64,000 bases of DNA, taken from the NCBI GenBank assembly GCA_033239005.1, contig BSQZ01000001.1, forward strand, positions 18,075,500-18,139,499. Reading direction: 5' to 3'. The notes beneath the pieces were generated by a model. It did no database searches. It was given only the letters and a program-made list of their open reading frames with translations, and was not told the origin of the DNA. Source of the stretch: Lamellibrachia satsuma (lineage: Eukaryota; Annelida; Polychaeta; Sabellida; Siboglinidae). The translations under genes were made by a program, and so were the position numbers. Below, piece after piece: positions 1-11,501 of this stretch (position 1 is its first letter; each line of letters begins with the position of its first letter).

Positions 1-1411
1 ACGGGGAATGTTTCCAGACGGCCCGACTGGGTGCTATTTAGTGACATTCGCGCGGGTACACGGATACAGACCCATCCTCTGAGCTAATGAGTGTTTTTCT
101 TCCACGCGTCGACACGTGCGGCCGCTCTGATTGGCTGCTTGTTGACAGTTATTCATCGAACCGTCAGAGGCAGGCAAATTACGGATGGATTAGTTCGAGT
201 GCCGTCGTAACAAGGGAGGCCACGCCAGGTGACGCCAGCTCCTGGTCGTACGGGCTCGGTTACTCATGCATGTTTTACTGGAGGGTGGAGTGGTTGGTTA
301 GATGTGTTTTCGTGGACACCGTTGACTGTGCATCCGGGAGGAGGAATGGGCGGGTAGTAGGAACGGGATCAAGGATTCTAGGTGATGATGGCCCGAAGAA
401 ACCGGTATAGGCCTACACAAAGACACGTGCTTTAAGGCACGCAGGCACGCCAGTGCAAACACTACCGGTGTCACAGGCCCGAGTAGGACCGTGCCAGATG
501 TAGACGGTCACACAAAACTATATTCAACCTTTGACATATTGAGCTCAGATTTTACAGAAATGTGCATTAACTAGTTCTCCCTCTAACATTACGTTGTATT
601 AATTAAGGATAAATCTCGATATTGGTCACCGGCAATGCAGGTTCCGGCGGGCGTATGTTTCTTGCGTAACTGCGTGCGGCTGTGGGGTCGTTCACATATA
701 AATATATTCTCACATCTAGGCATATCATTCAATAACACGGCGCTGTGCCAGCTATAAATGCAGATATGCAGCTCTGTGAATTAAGAAGCTCCAATTACGA
801 ATATATTGATATCGTCGCTTAATTACAATTTAATTCACGCTTATAGTGATTGTGTAAGTACACATATTAATGCATGAACTCACGCACGCACTAACTCACG
901 CAGCCATGCAATATTCATGCAAATACAGTCCGTGTAGTAATGAAAATCGGCGCTCGTAAGCTTTGACCTAGATCAACGCATTGATTGCCCGTGAGCTGTC
1001 TGTATTATACAAGTCAACTCGGCTTGGTCGCAGCCAGTACTGTGATAAGAATTATATATTATGCATAGCGGCAGGTAACTCGACGGGGACGGAGTGGGTA
1101 GTTATCGTTGCTCTCCTCTTTATCGCTGTACCATGGGGTGAGGCGGGCACTAATTCCGGTCGTCGGTTTGTGTTCCCCTTTTTCTTCGTCACTAGTTCCG
1201 TTCAACTGCCGTCTCCATTAACCGTCTGCACTCCCCCCATCCCTCGGTCTCAGTCTCCCCTTCCACTCCCGCCAAATCCTTCGTCACGCAGTCCTCCCAT
1301 CTCAGTCTCGGTCTTCCTCTTCTTCTTCTACCCTCCACTCCGGGTCATAGAAGGTTAATTGACAGTAGCAGCTGATATGCTGCAAATGTAAGTAAGCAGT
1401 AAACAAGGAAG
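1..1411. other. No gene recognised
   Basis: I see no convincing exon on either strand. The open frames here (for example 87-410 and 981-1358) have no recognisable motif and lack good splice borders. The missing first exon of the downstream stress-protein gene, which should carry a VVVAVDGS-like strand, was looked for here and not found. Confidence 0.5.
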
Positions 1412-2602
1412 ACCGACCAACAGTAGACCGCCTGGCGCAACGTACAGTACACCGCTTGGTCCGAAGTATAACAGTTCGTTTGGTCCAACGTACACTAGAC
1501 TGTGTGGTTCAACGTACCGTAGACTGCCTGGTCCGGTGTACAACAGACTATGTGGTCTAACGTACAATAGACTGTGCAGTCCAACGTTCTACAGACAGCC
1601 TGGTCCATCGTACATTATGTTATCTGGTCCAACGCACAACATGCTGTCTGGTCAAACGCACAGCACACTGTTTGGTTCAATGTACAGTAGACTGTTTTGT
1701 GGTCCACCATACGGTAAACTGTTTGGTCCAACGTACAGCATGTCTGGCCCAACGTACACTAGATTTTTTAATCCAACATACTGTCTTGTCAAACGTGTAC
1801 AGTAGATTATTTGGTCGAACATAAAGTAGACTGTTTGGTCCAATGTACGGCAAACTGTTTCGTCAAACGTACAACAGACTGTCTGATCCAGTATACAACA
1901 TACTGTCCGATGAAACGTACAACATACATCTCCAACGTACAGTATATTGTTTGGCCCAACGTACAGCAGTCTGTATGATCAAATGTACACGAACTGTCTG
2001 GTCAAACATACACCAGGCTGTCTGATCCAATATACAACAGAATGTCTGGTCAAACGTCGTCTCCAGCATACAACATACTGTCTTGTCCACCGTACAGTTT
2101 AATGTCTGGTCCAACGTACAAAAGACTGTCTGGTCCAGCGTACAACATACTGTCTTATCCAACGCACAGTATAATATACGGTTCAATTTACAACATACCG
2201 TCTTGTCCAACGTTCAGTATAATGTATGGTCCAACGTATAACGGACTGTGTTGTCCAATGTAGAGAATAATGTCTGGTCCAGATTATCTGATCCAATATA
2301 CAACATATTGTCTGGTGAAACGTACAACAGACTGCCTTTTCCAATGTACAGTAGATTGTTTGGTCCAATGTACAGCAGACACTACGATCAAACGTACAAT
2401 AAAGTGTCTGGTCAAACGTACAACAGACTGTTTGATCCAATATACAACAGACTGTCTTGTCTTACGTACAGTATACTGTTTGGTTCAACGTACAACAAAC
2501 TGTCTTGTCCAGCGTACGATATAATACCTGGTCCACAGTACAGTTGACTGTTTAATCCAACGCACAGTATAATGTCTGGTCCAACGTATAGTAGACTAGA
2601 CC
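1412..2602. repeat. Degenerate ~24-25 bp minisatellite, roughly 48 copies
   Basis: The unit is close to CTGGTCCAACGTACAGTAGA with ACTGT at the junction. Units differ at many positions and vary by one or two bases in length, so the array is old or poorly homogenised. Short open frames on both strands (poly Y-x-R-L-x-G-P-T-like peptides) are by-products of the repeat. It lies upstream of the first visible exon of the universal stress protein gene, so it is probably intronic. Confidence 0.85.
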
Positions 2603-2874
2603 ACCCACCCACGCACGCACCCACCCACGCACTCACCCATCCACGCACGCTCGCACGCTACGAGAAAGGAGATTCTCCTGCTGGAGATGAAATTAAGGAA
2701 GGAGCGTATTGTGGAAGGACGTATTGTGGAAGGGGAATTACCATCCTAGAATAAAGATATATTTGACAAATGAATGTCTCAAACGTGTCATTTTATGCAT
2801 TATGCAACTTGTTTATGTGAACGAATTTTCGGTGTTAGAACGCACTATTTATAACAACGCCGCCATGTTTGCAG

Positions 2875-2979
2875 GGTATGTTCGCCATGTACACAGGCCG
2901 GGAAACAGCGTTCGCATCATGCACTTCGCGGAGATTGAGTATCCGTCAGGGAAACACTATCCCGATTACGCCATCCCCC
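2875..2979 (+). CDS. USP gene, first visible exon
   Basis: The acceptor is TTTGCAG ending at 2874 and the donor is GTGAGT at 2980. The exon enters in phase with two bases of a split codon and leaves one base (C), which combines with CC of the next exon to make Pro. It encodes beta-strand 2 and the following loop, including YAIP just before the junction. Without splicing, the frame reads through the donor to a stop at 3021-3023. Confidence 0.85.
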
Positions 2980-5900
2980 GTGAGTATTCCCAGCTACGCC
3001 GCCTTATCATGCAACATCAATAAAACACATTATCGGGACGTTTTCTAGGAAACAATAACGCCGAAATGTCCACAGGTGCGATGTAGTGCCACGTAATCAG
3101 CCTTACGTGTAACGCCTATATACGAATTACGTGTGAATTGATTGACCTGCCTCGGGGTGTGAAATGGTTGGTCTCTTAGTGTGGTTGTAGACTGGTGATG
3201 TTACGTCGCAGTGACGTATGCTAAAGCGGCCAGAATATAGAATGAAATAAGTAATTAACGAGGATATTTTTGTATGACTGCGGCGATATCGCTGTGTGGT
3301 TGACACTGATTGAAACTGCTCCAATTAATACATAACTAATTGTTTCATTCATTCGTGTATGACGGTTTGCAGTTCCGTGCACCCCCCGTGTTGATTTATT
3401 TTGGCTAAATTATCTCACATCCGGTTTTATTTTTAGCGGCCCAGAACTTGCCATTAGGCAACGTTTTGAAATAACATGGATCTGAATTTAACAGTGATCG
3501 CAAAAAAACGTACGTCAGCGATTAAACGCGCCTGCGACGAGTGAGCTGAACGATATTCGGAGAAAACTACGATATCGGATTCGGTTGCACCGAGTTGGGT
3601 ATTTATGCGGGGCGCGCATTGTTAGAACAAAGGACGCTCAGTGGAGAGTACCCTGTTTCGAATCCTCTTTCTGCCTTTTAGAACCTTTGGCGATTTCGTT
3701 TCCTTCACGTCGCCTCAGTTCACTTAGCTGTGTAAATGAGTACCTGGCTACAGAGAGTGGTGCATATGTGAACGAATAGTCTTGGCTGAATGCTTCCCAG
3801 AGAAGTAGAGTTGGCTTTGGAATGAACAGGTCTGCCCTAGGGACTGGATACCGCGCTATGGAAGAACATAACTTTTACGTTTTTATTTGGGATTGCGGTT
3901 CCTAAACAGTATATAGCAAATGATACTGTTGGGTCTTCTTCGTTTAGCCGAGATGTGGGCCGAGAAGATCGCCAAGGCAAAGACCCACTCTAACACAGTG
4001 CTGGAGAAATACAGACAGAGAGTGCAACACTTGCAGGTATGATCAGAACATTGCCATAGCTACACCATCCAGCCAAACAGTCACATGTGTAATTCCGGTG
4101 AATTTCTTAGTATACGATACGATACGATACGATACGATACGATACGATCACGATCGATCACGATACGATCACGATACGATCACGATACGATCACGATGCG
4201 ATCGATCGATCGATCACGATCGATCACGATGCGATGCGATCACGATCGATCGATCGATCGATCACGATCGATCGATACGATCACGATCACGATCACGATC
4301 GATCGATCACGATCGATCGATCACGATCGATCGATACGATCGATCGATCGATCGATCACGATCACGATCGACGATCGACGATGCGATCACGATCGATCGA
4401 TCACGATCGATGCGATCACGATACGATCGATCGATCGATGCGATCGATCACGATCACGATCATGCGATGCGATCACGATGCGATCGATACGATCGATCAC
4501 GATCACGATGCGATCGATCACGATCACGATCGATCACGATCACGATCACGATCACGATCGATCGATCGATACGATACCATACCATACCATACCATACCAT
4601 ACCATACCATACCATACCATACCATACCATACGATACCATACGATACCATACGATACCATACGATACCATACGATACCATACGTGTTTATCGTCCAACGA
4701 AACATTGGATAAATGTCTTCTGCTTGCTGAGTATCATAGGTAAAGACGATAAAATGTTAGGCAAACATGGTTACTAGAAGTAATGACAGTGGTACATACA
4801 CGGAAGTAGTCCGTACAATATAATCACACTGCCTTTACGTACATAAGTTAGTGCCGTTTAAGACATGCGATCACATACATTATTATTAAACTGCTGTAAT
4901 ATGGGCAATAATAATCAATTCTTAAGACATTCAACTAAATAGACACACATATAGACACTGTTCAGCCATTGGCATTGCACGTGATGAACACTTAAATCAG
5001 AGTTTGTTGAGACGACTGATCGACTGGGGAAGAAATTGTTTTTGAACCTGTTTTTTTCTACATTTTGGACACCGGTATCGTCTCTGAGACGGAAGAAGTT
5101 CAAACTCGGTGTTCAGTGGGTGGGTGGGCGGGTGGGTGGGTGGGTGGGCGGGTGGGTGGGCGGGTGGGCGGGAGGGTGGGTGGGCGGGGTCATTGGCAAC
5201 TGCATGTGCTTTTCTGGACATCGCGCGTTCAGTCAGCTGAGATACAGGCTGTGTGGGGAGGCCGGTGATCTTGGAAGCAGTTTTTTCAGATGCGGAGAAG
5301 CATATTTTATGTGAGACAGACATAGCAGGGAAAAACAGATGCTACAACATGTCAACACTGACTCTATAATATTCCTGTACAACAATAGTAGAAGTTGGGG
5401 TAAACATGAAAGTATACGTCAAAGTATCAACTCTGTAATAGTTCTGCTGTATCTATCCAACTAGAAGTTTGTAAACTGAATGCATCACTGTACATTGGCT
5501 CGTGTCTATCTGTGTTACAAGAACTTGGTTGGCTCGTGTCTACCTGTGTTACAAGAACTATCTAACCTAATTGTTAATGTTACCAGAACCCCACATACTG
5601 TTTGACTTGTCTTACCTTTTAAATTCAGACGTTATGTTGGCTGCCAAAGTGATAGTTTTTGCACAGCGCGGCAGTAATTGTTAACAGCGGTAATACTGCG
5701 TCACACACCATTGGTATAACACCTGGCGCAGTCTGACGCCAGTTCGATTTCTCTGGCAAGTCTCCACAAAGAAACGGTCGGGGTCCCCCTAGAAACGATG
5801 TCCATGTTACTGTTTTCACTGACTTGGTTTTTTTTTCTCGGTAGATTGACGCGGAGACGAGCTTCGAGCTGGGTCGGCCCGGCCACAGCATCGTGACGCA

Positions 5901-6048
5901 AGCGAAGACGCTCAACGCCTCCATGATCGTGATGGGCACGCGGGGCATGGGCTTCCTTCAACGCGCCATGCTGGGCAGCGTCAGCAACTACGTCATCAGC
6001 CACACGTCGGTGCCTGTCACAGTCGTACCACGATCGACTGAGGTTTAA
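2875..6048 (+). CDS. Universal stress protein (USP family) gene, 5' partial, three exons visible
   Basis: Exons 2875-2979, 3948-4036 and 5845-6048 join without a frame break. The first visible exon begins with two bases (GG), so a preceding exon ending in T would restore the Trp of the USP W-Y-x4-H-(R/K)-P-G-x3 strand; the exon reads YVRHVHRPGNSV. The middle exon gives helix EMWAEKIAKAKTHSNTVLEKY. The last exon carries the family's nucleotide-binding signature G-x2-G-x9-G-S (GTRG, then GSVSNYV) and ends in SVPVTVVP before TAA at 6046-6048. USPs are small cytosolic alpha/beta proteins, many ATP-binding, linked to stress responses. About 131 codons are visible. The N-terminal strand with the V-D-x-S motif is missing and probably lies left of the window. 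Introns hold a SINE relic and simple satellites. Family is certain enough; exact role is not. Confidence 0.88.
3575..3778 (+). mobile_element. Degenerate tRNA-headed SINE relic in the USP intron
   Basis: A B-box-like GTTTCGAATCC is followed by a block (GATTTCGTTTCC, then CGCCTCAGTTCACTTAGCTG and AAATGAGTACC) that is clearly related to the SINE at 40667-40980. The open frame across it is a by-product of the repeat. The A box is eroded and no target duplication was found. Confidence 0.6.
3948..4036 (+). CDS. USP gene, middle visible exon (amphipathic helix)
   Basis: The acceptor is CTTCGTTTAG and the donor is CAG|GTATGA. The exon encodes a charged helix (AEKIAKAK, then LEKYRQRVQHLQ), as expected between strands 2 and 3 of the USP fold. 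It leaves in phase 0. Confidence 0.85.
4112..4684. repeat. Interspersed GATAC / GATCAC / GATCGATC satellite
   Basis: The array opens with pure GATAC pentamers, passes through a mixture of GATCAC hexamers and GATC tetramers, and ends with GATACCATAC decamers. It lies in the USP intron between the middle and last exons. Open frames rich in R-S-I-D or Y-H-T-I-P in all frames are repeat artefacts. Confidence 0.9.
5115..5190 (+). repeat. GGGTGGGTGGGCGGGT tract, quadruplex-prone
   Basis: About eighteen closely spaced runs of three or more G separated by single T, C or A bases lie on the + strand, inside the last visible USP intron about 650 bp before the terminal exon. The spacing fits parallel G-quadruplex consensus many times over. 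Confidence 0.85.
5845..6048 (+). CDS. USP gene, terminal exon with ATP-binding signature
   Basis: A polypyrimidine tract (T8CTCGGTAG) precedes the exon. It encodes 67 residues and a stop. Key residues are in MIVMGTRGMG and LGSVSNYVISH. Local GC content is clearly higher than in the surrounding introns, as expected for a conserved coding exon. Confidence 0.9.
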   Translation: MDAETSFELGRPGHSIVTQAKTLNASMIVMGTRGMGFLQRAMLGSVSNYVISHTSVPVTVVPRSTEV

Positions 6049-6884
6049 CAAATACAGTGCACTGAATATCTAGTTATTCCCTACATCGCGGATTGTGTTA
6101 GACAAGTACTATTCTGTTATGTTTGAATGACACTGAAATGGCGATAGGCGATTTAAGGCACTTTCGACTTGGTAGCGTTTACCGGAAGTGCCCAGATAGA
6201 ATAGGAATATTGTGTGCACGTGACTATCTTTGTAACTATCTCGTTATATCCTCTCAAGGAAATGCCGATGAAGATTTAGCAAGGCTGAAGAACGTTGCCT
6301 TCTAAAGGAGGACACCATAGATGAATTCACAATACAATCAACGAGTGACTCCCTTTCATCTACATGTGACTCACCCAATCGCGGCATGCCACGAATGTAC
6401 CCGTGTTCTGAAAGACTAAAAGCGACTGCATCGAGTGGCGTTCTCGGTTTGCGTGAGTTTCCGCAGTGTGTCAGTGTGACGGTAAATGTCACGATGTACA
6501 CACGCATGTTCACACGCATGTTCACACGCATGCATAATAAGAAACTTAGTGAGAGAACGGTCGGTACCCCAGAGTACGATAATAATAATCGTGAACGTAT
6601 TGTGTGTGCTGCTCGCATAAGGAGACTTCAAACGTACACTCCCAGACATTATGTAAATATGCTATCACTGTTGGTGCATTGTAATGTTTTCTAATGCCAA
6701 AACAGTGCAACTAACTCGTTAGTCGCACATCTTTCTCTTGTGTAATACATATTATGACAGACACATCGTAAAACCTGTTGACAATGTTGGAACAGCATCG
6801 TATCGTATGCAAGATAAATGTAGATAGTCCAAGATTGAAATTGCATTGATTGCATGGTTTATCATTTTACCGTGCATGTTTCAT
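6049..6884. other. 3' flank of the USP gene; no gene seen
   Basis: No canonical AATAAA is visible close to the stop codon. A short triple repeat of TGTTCACACGCA occurs near 6500-6530. Nothing else is recognised. Confidence 0.4.
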
Positions 6885-7105
6885 GTGCCATGCACCATGC
6901 TCCATGTGTCATGTGCCATGTGTCATGCGCCATGCTCCATGTGTCATGTGCCACGTGTCATGCGCCATGCTCCATGTGCCATGTGTCATGTGTCATGCGC
7001 CATGCTCCATGTGCCATGTGTCATGTGTCATGCGCCATGCTCCATGTGTCATGTGTCATGCGCCATGCTCCATGTGTCATGTGCCATGTGTCATGCGCCA
7101 TGTAG
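6885..7105. repeat. Heptamer satellite (ATGTGYC/ATGCGCC/ATGCTCC)
   Basis: Seven-base units are arranged in a higher-order pattern of roughly 28-35 bp. Since 7 is not a multiple of 3, and no heptamer phase gives a stop, all three + frames stay open with Cys/His/Met-rich peptides; these are not genes. Confidence 0.9.
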
Positions 7106-8221
7106 TATTATTTCTTGTTTCTTCGGCAACACGTGTTTGGTCTGCATGCGAAACAGATAATAATTAATGTTGACAAATATATTAAGGTAGCATACAATAT
7201 TTATATGCGACGTGTGGCAGACTATGATACCCAACGTTAACAGCAGCATTTGCGAAGAAAAATTGTGTATGAAAACACGTATGTACACGTATGTACACAT
7301 ATGTACACGTATGTATATGGTGATAGATTATTCGTTATTCCGCTATAGGCGACCAGGTTTGCATTTGTCAGTTTTATGCGCGCAATAATGATTCGAATTT
7401 TAACACATTCGAATTTTAATACGTCATCGTATGCGGCACTGCCAACAGTGACACTCGTTAAGAAACCGTCTTGTTGGGAGACGATATTTCCCACTCAACC
7501 GCTTTGATTGGGAGTTGACAAGTTCGTCATTGATTGAGACGTCAGCTGCGATGATTCAGGCGTCTTGTGTACTTAGACATGAATCAATTGCCAACATAAT
7601 TGCCATCCCCTGTTTGACAGAGCATGCTGGGCCTCTAATTCATTTTGAAGTAATGGACGCCAACTGGAGCTTTGCATACGTAATCATAGAAGGATGTACA
7701 ATTAGTTTTACGATGTATCGTTAGGATGCGAGCAAAACAATTATGTGTGGTACTGGCAACACGACCTAGTATTTGCCAAAGCCCCGATCCCGATAATTTA
7801 GATTGTTTTGGTAATATAACGGTTGTATGATTTAAGCAAGAAAATCAACAAATATCCGTCCGACGAAGCTGATTATGGCCGTATCTCGTATCACGCGTAT
7901 TCGCATGACACTGTTGAGTGCGTGTTCGATACATCACGTCGGTGGAGCTGTTTCCTCCATTCTGTCTATCATTAATATTTCACGCAAATCTTGTGCGACG
8001 CAGCGGCACGAGCTAGACAACGCACGCCTTCACCCACAGACATGCACAATCTAAGCACTCGTATGACCAGAGGTGTCTCCCCATATCAAAACTCGGTGAA
8101 TATATTTGTATTTAAATCAACATATTGTGTAGCCACTTTATTGGTTGATAATACAATATCAGCACTGATCACCGAGGGCGTGTGTCGCCAGTACTCGTCA
8201 CACACACGGACACCGACAAGG
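7106..8221. other. No gene recognised; small ACGTATGTAC repeat at 7276-7316
   Basis: A short tetra/decamer run (ACGTATGTAC, four to five copies) lies at 7276-7316. The remaining sequence holds only short open frames without motifs or splice context. Confidence 0.4.
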
Positions 8222-8708
8222 CAGGCTCCTTTAGCTTCGTTTGCCCCACCCAAAGGGACATCAACAAGACAGAGGCCCTGAGTTGCATGTGTCTCCAACC
8301 AAAGGGACACTGACAAGACAGAAGCCTTGAGCTTCGTGTCTCCACCCAAAGGGACATCGACAAGACAGACACCTCGAGCTTCGTGTCTCCAACCAAAGGG
8401 ACACTGACAAGACAGAAGCCTTGAGCTTCGTGTCTCCACCCAAAGGGACATCGACAAGACAGACACCTCGAGCTTCGTGTCTCCAACCAAAGGGACACTG
8501 ACAAGACAGAAGCCTTGAGCTTCGTGTCTCCACCCAAAGGGACATCGACAAGACAGACACCTCGAGCTTCGTGTCTCCAACCAAAGGGACACTGACAAGA
8601 CAGAAGCCTTGAGCTTCGTGTCTCCACCCAAAGGGACATCGACAAGACAGACTCCTCGAGCTTCGTGTCTCCACCCAAAGAGACAAAAACAAGACAGACA
8701 CCTCGAGC
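8222..8708. repeat. 47-bp minisatellite with 94-bp higher-order dimer
   Basis: Two alternating 47-bp variants share ACAAGACAGA and AGCTTCGTGTCTCCA; they differ in AGCCTTGAGC versus CACCTCGAGC and in ACATCG versus ACACTG. The strict alternation shows that the 94-bp dimer is the unit being amplified. Long minus-strand open frames in all three phases are a by-product of the repeat. Confidence 0.92.
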
Positions 8709-9360
8709 TTTGTTTACCCTCACCCAGACGGGCACAAATCAGTCAGTTTTAAAGATGCGCCTCGCCACTGAAAGGAACACCTTGGTGTCTGTGACACCCT
8801 CCAGAGACAACTCCCTGGTGAGGTGCGCCAACACGCAGTAGCTGCCTATTCTCCAGGGTGCATCAATCTAATGGGATGAGTTGTACGAAGAGGACGGAGG
8901 CGGTTGAGGAGATAAGTTCAATTATCTCACCGATACCCGTATTTATGAGTTGTCCACTCTGACTGATTCCGCCACAAGGAAACGGCGAAGACATCCACAT
9001 CAGTAATTTCTATATTCGTGGTTCAATTGCGCCACCTGGGGAATGGTAATGTTTATATAATAATTATGTGTGTTCGTGAGGCTTAGCATTGCATACACAC
9101 ATGTTTTGGCGATTTGCCTGCAGCTTTTTGCGGCTACTTAATCGACATGCATGTTTGATGGTAAAGTTAAATTGTAGAACGTTTTTCTGCTTTTGCGATG
9201 TATAGGACTGACAAAACAAAATACTGGTGTACAGCTACGTACGTTATAATGCCTAAACGTAATCAACGTCATGTCAAAAAGAAATTAAGTGTTTAAAATT
9301 GTGACCTGAGTACACAAATAGTTCAACGCAAGATTGTAACCTAAGCCGACGCAATATAAC
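8709..9360. other. No gene recognised
   Basis: Unique-looking AT-rich sequence without convincing exons on either strand. Confidence 0.4.
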
Positions 9361-9368
9361 GTGCGTAC

Positions 9369-10790
9369 TAGTGTCCTGCGCGGGCCTATAATTTGAGCCC
9401 AAGCCCAGTTAGAGTTAGCAGTTAGAGTCCAGGCCAGGCCGAGGCCCGCAACAAATTTTCAAGCCCGGCCCGGCCAAGGCCCGCAAACTAGAATTTAGGC
9501 CCAGGCCCGACCCAGACCGTGAATGTTTGGTCCAGGCCCGGCGCTGCCCGGCAGTTTCAGGCCCATACCAGGCCCATACCCGCGGGCCAAAGACGGGTAA
9601 GCCCGCGGCCCGCTAAGTTTAGAGAAGATAAACCTATAATCATATAAGAAAGACGAAACATAAATAAACTGTAAAACAGACTTATTGTTTTATTAAATAA
9701 AAAGTAATGTATGAACTTTGCATAATGTTTACTATTGAAATACCAATGTCAGTTGTTGTTTAATAGTGTCTAGCTAGTAGCTAGTACTAGCTACTACTAT
9801 GTCATCCACTGGCACTGACACCCAGTGGCATTTCCAGCAGGTCTGCAGTCACTAGCCTGAGACAGATCAGGTTCAGACATGTGTGAATTAGTACAAGTGT
9901 GAATGAATCAGTACTGGGGAAATTGTAGACACTAAACAGTAGACACTAGTTAACACAATTGAAAAATACCAATTACCAACTGGGGTGGGTACTGGGTACT
10001 GGCACTACTGGGTAGTGGGCAGTGGCCAGTGGGCTGGTCATTCAGGTGGGCAATGTTTGGAGGGAAGACCTAGACAATAGAATGTCCACTGGTTGGGTCA
10101 AAGGGTGATAAGTTGATGGTTAATCATGGCTTGATTGCCTCTGCAAATATGTCTAAAGTAAACATTTGGGGCTGACTGCTTCCAGTCAGGTGATCTGAAG
10201 TGGACATATGGCGACCATTAGATTTATGCAAAAGGGTACATTCATGCCAAAAATATGCAGTTCACAGAGTCTACTCCAGTCTTGGAAAGCCAGTACATGT
10301 TTAAAGAATTACAATACAAAGATATTGGCATGCGACTATGCATATATTTTATATGAAATGTCTATATTAAAAGAATGCACATTATTCAAATGATACCATA
10401 GGAAGACCCATTGTTGAAGAGGTTAAACTGCGTTCCAATGTATAAAGCACTAGCGTCATTCATAATTCCATGCAAAGTCTCAATTTGCAACTATATAATA
10501 CTAAAGAAATAGTTTTAAGCATTCATTAACCTGAATTACAATTTATAATCAATTTTTATTAATAATAAAATTAATAATCTGGGTTTTGTATCAATATTTT
10601 TATTATGTCCAGGCCCAGCCCAAGCCCGGCCCGACCCGCTCACACTAGGCCCAGGCCCGGCCCAAGCCCGATGTATTTAAATTTTTTCAGCCCAGGCCCG
10701 GTCCGGGCCCGCAATATCTAGGCCCAGGCCCGGCCCGGCCCGGTCCGGCCCGCGGGCTTGGACCTAAAGCCCGGCCCGTGCAGGGCACTA
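9369..10790. mobile_element. Non-autonomous hAT-type DNA transposon (1.42 kb) with 8-bp target duplication
   Basis: The element is flanked by GTGCGTAC at 9361-9368 and 10791-10798, an exact 8-bp direct repeat. Its ends are inverted: TAGTGTCCTGCGCGGGCC at the left and the complement of GGCCCGTGCAGGGCACTA at the right. An 8-bp duplication and TA(G/T)N5-type short inverted ends fit the hAT superfamily. Subterminal regions (about 9390-9605 and 10605-10770) are packed with GGCCCAGGCCCGGCCC-like motifs in opposite orientations, which would be transposase-binding or hairpin-forming sequence. The interior is AT-rich with no transposase frame, so it would need a helper. The right duplication falls at the start of a 22-bp tandem repeat, so part of the match could be pre-existing. 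Confidence 0.8.
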
Positions 10791-10880
10791 GTGCGTACAC
10801 GAGTCTACACTAGTACGTACACGAGTCTACACTTGTGCGTACACGAGCCTACACTTGTGCGTACACGAGTCTACACTTGC
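10791..10880. repeat. 22-bp tandem repeat (GTGCGTACACGAGTCTACACTT), about 4 copies
   Basis: The copies directly abut the right end of the hAT-type element. One copy has ACTAGTACGTAC in place of ACTTGTGCGTAC. Confidence 0.85.
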
Positions 10881-11367
10881 AATGTTGGTCAGGTGCACGC
10901 CATGGGCGAATGCAGGAGGTATCCATCAGTTGCCCGGACAACTTATTTCGGGCGGATTTTTTTTCAAACCACGTCAGAAATGTCGTGATATCACGTGGTG
11001 GCGCCCTCCCGCACTTGTTCTTGAGGACACTCCTGACATATAAATCTGGGACATTGCCAGCAGTGCTAGTCTACTACATGTCCCCAGTCGTACCGACACG
11101 ATTCTTGATGTCAGTGCATTTTAGTACATTTCCACTGTTGTCAGGTTGCCCTGTAGGCCTCGAAGATAATACAGGACAAACAGATTGCCATAATCGGGGG
11201 GGGGGGGGGGTGGGGGGCAGATCCAATAGAAGATCATGCCCGAGATACAAAAGGTATTTTTTTTATTCCATCAGAGCTAACGAGGGATGTGTTATGGTAA
11301 GTTTTGTCATGAAAGATGAAATGCAGAAGATCCACGAAGAATTCTTGTAGTTTCTCTTGTGTTGCAG

Positions 11368-11501
11368 GCGAAGCCATCGTAGAAAAGTTCGAGGAATTCG
11401 TCTTGGATGGATTTCCGAAATATGCACAACCAAGCGTTCGATTATGCTGTGAATATGACATTGAAGGCAAATGCTGTGGCTGCTTTGATGCAAACCAATA
11501 A
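11368..11501 (+). CDS. Candidate terminal coding exon, unknown product
   Basis: A good acceptor (TTTCTCTTGTGTTGCAG) precedes an open stretch read as GEAIVEKFEEFVLDGFPKYA then a Cys-rich end (LCCEYDIEGKCCGCFDANQ) before TAA. The composition looks protein-like, but I recognise no family and found no partner exon with matching phase. A 22-nt candidate micro-exon at about 11271-11292 fails on phase. It could still be chance. Confidence 0.3.

Noticed and set aside
4085..4777. 230-codon R/S/I/D-rich frame on +, SR-protein-like
   Set aside because: Translation of a GATC/GATAC satellite inside the USP intron.
11271..11292. 22-nt micro-exon between ATTCCATCAG and GTAAGT upstream of the 11368 exon
   Set aside because: The frame needed to join the next exon has a TAA stop.
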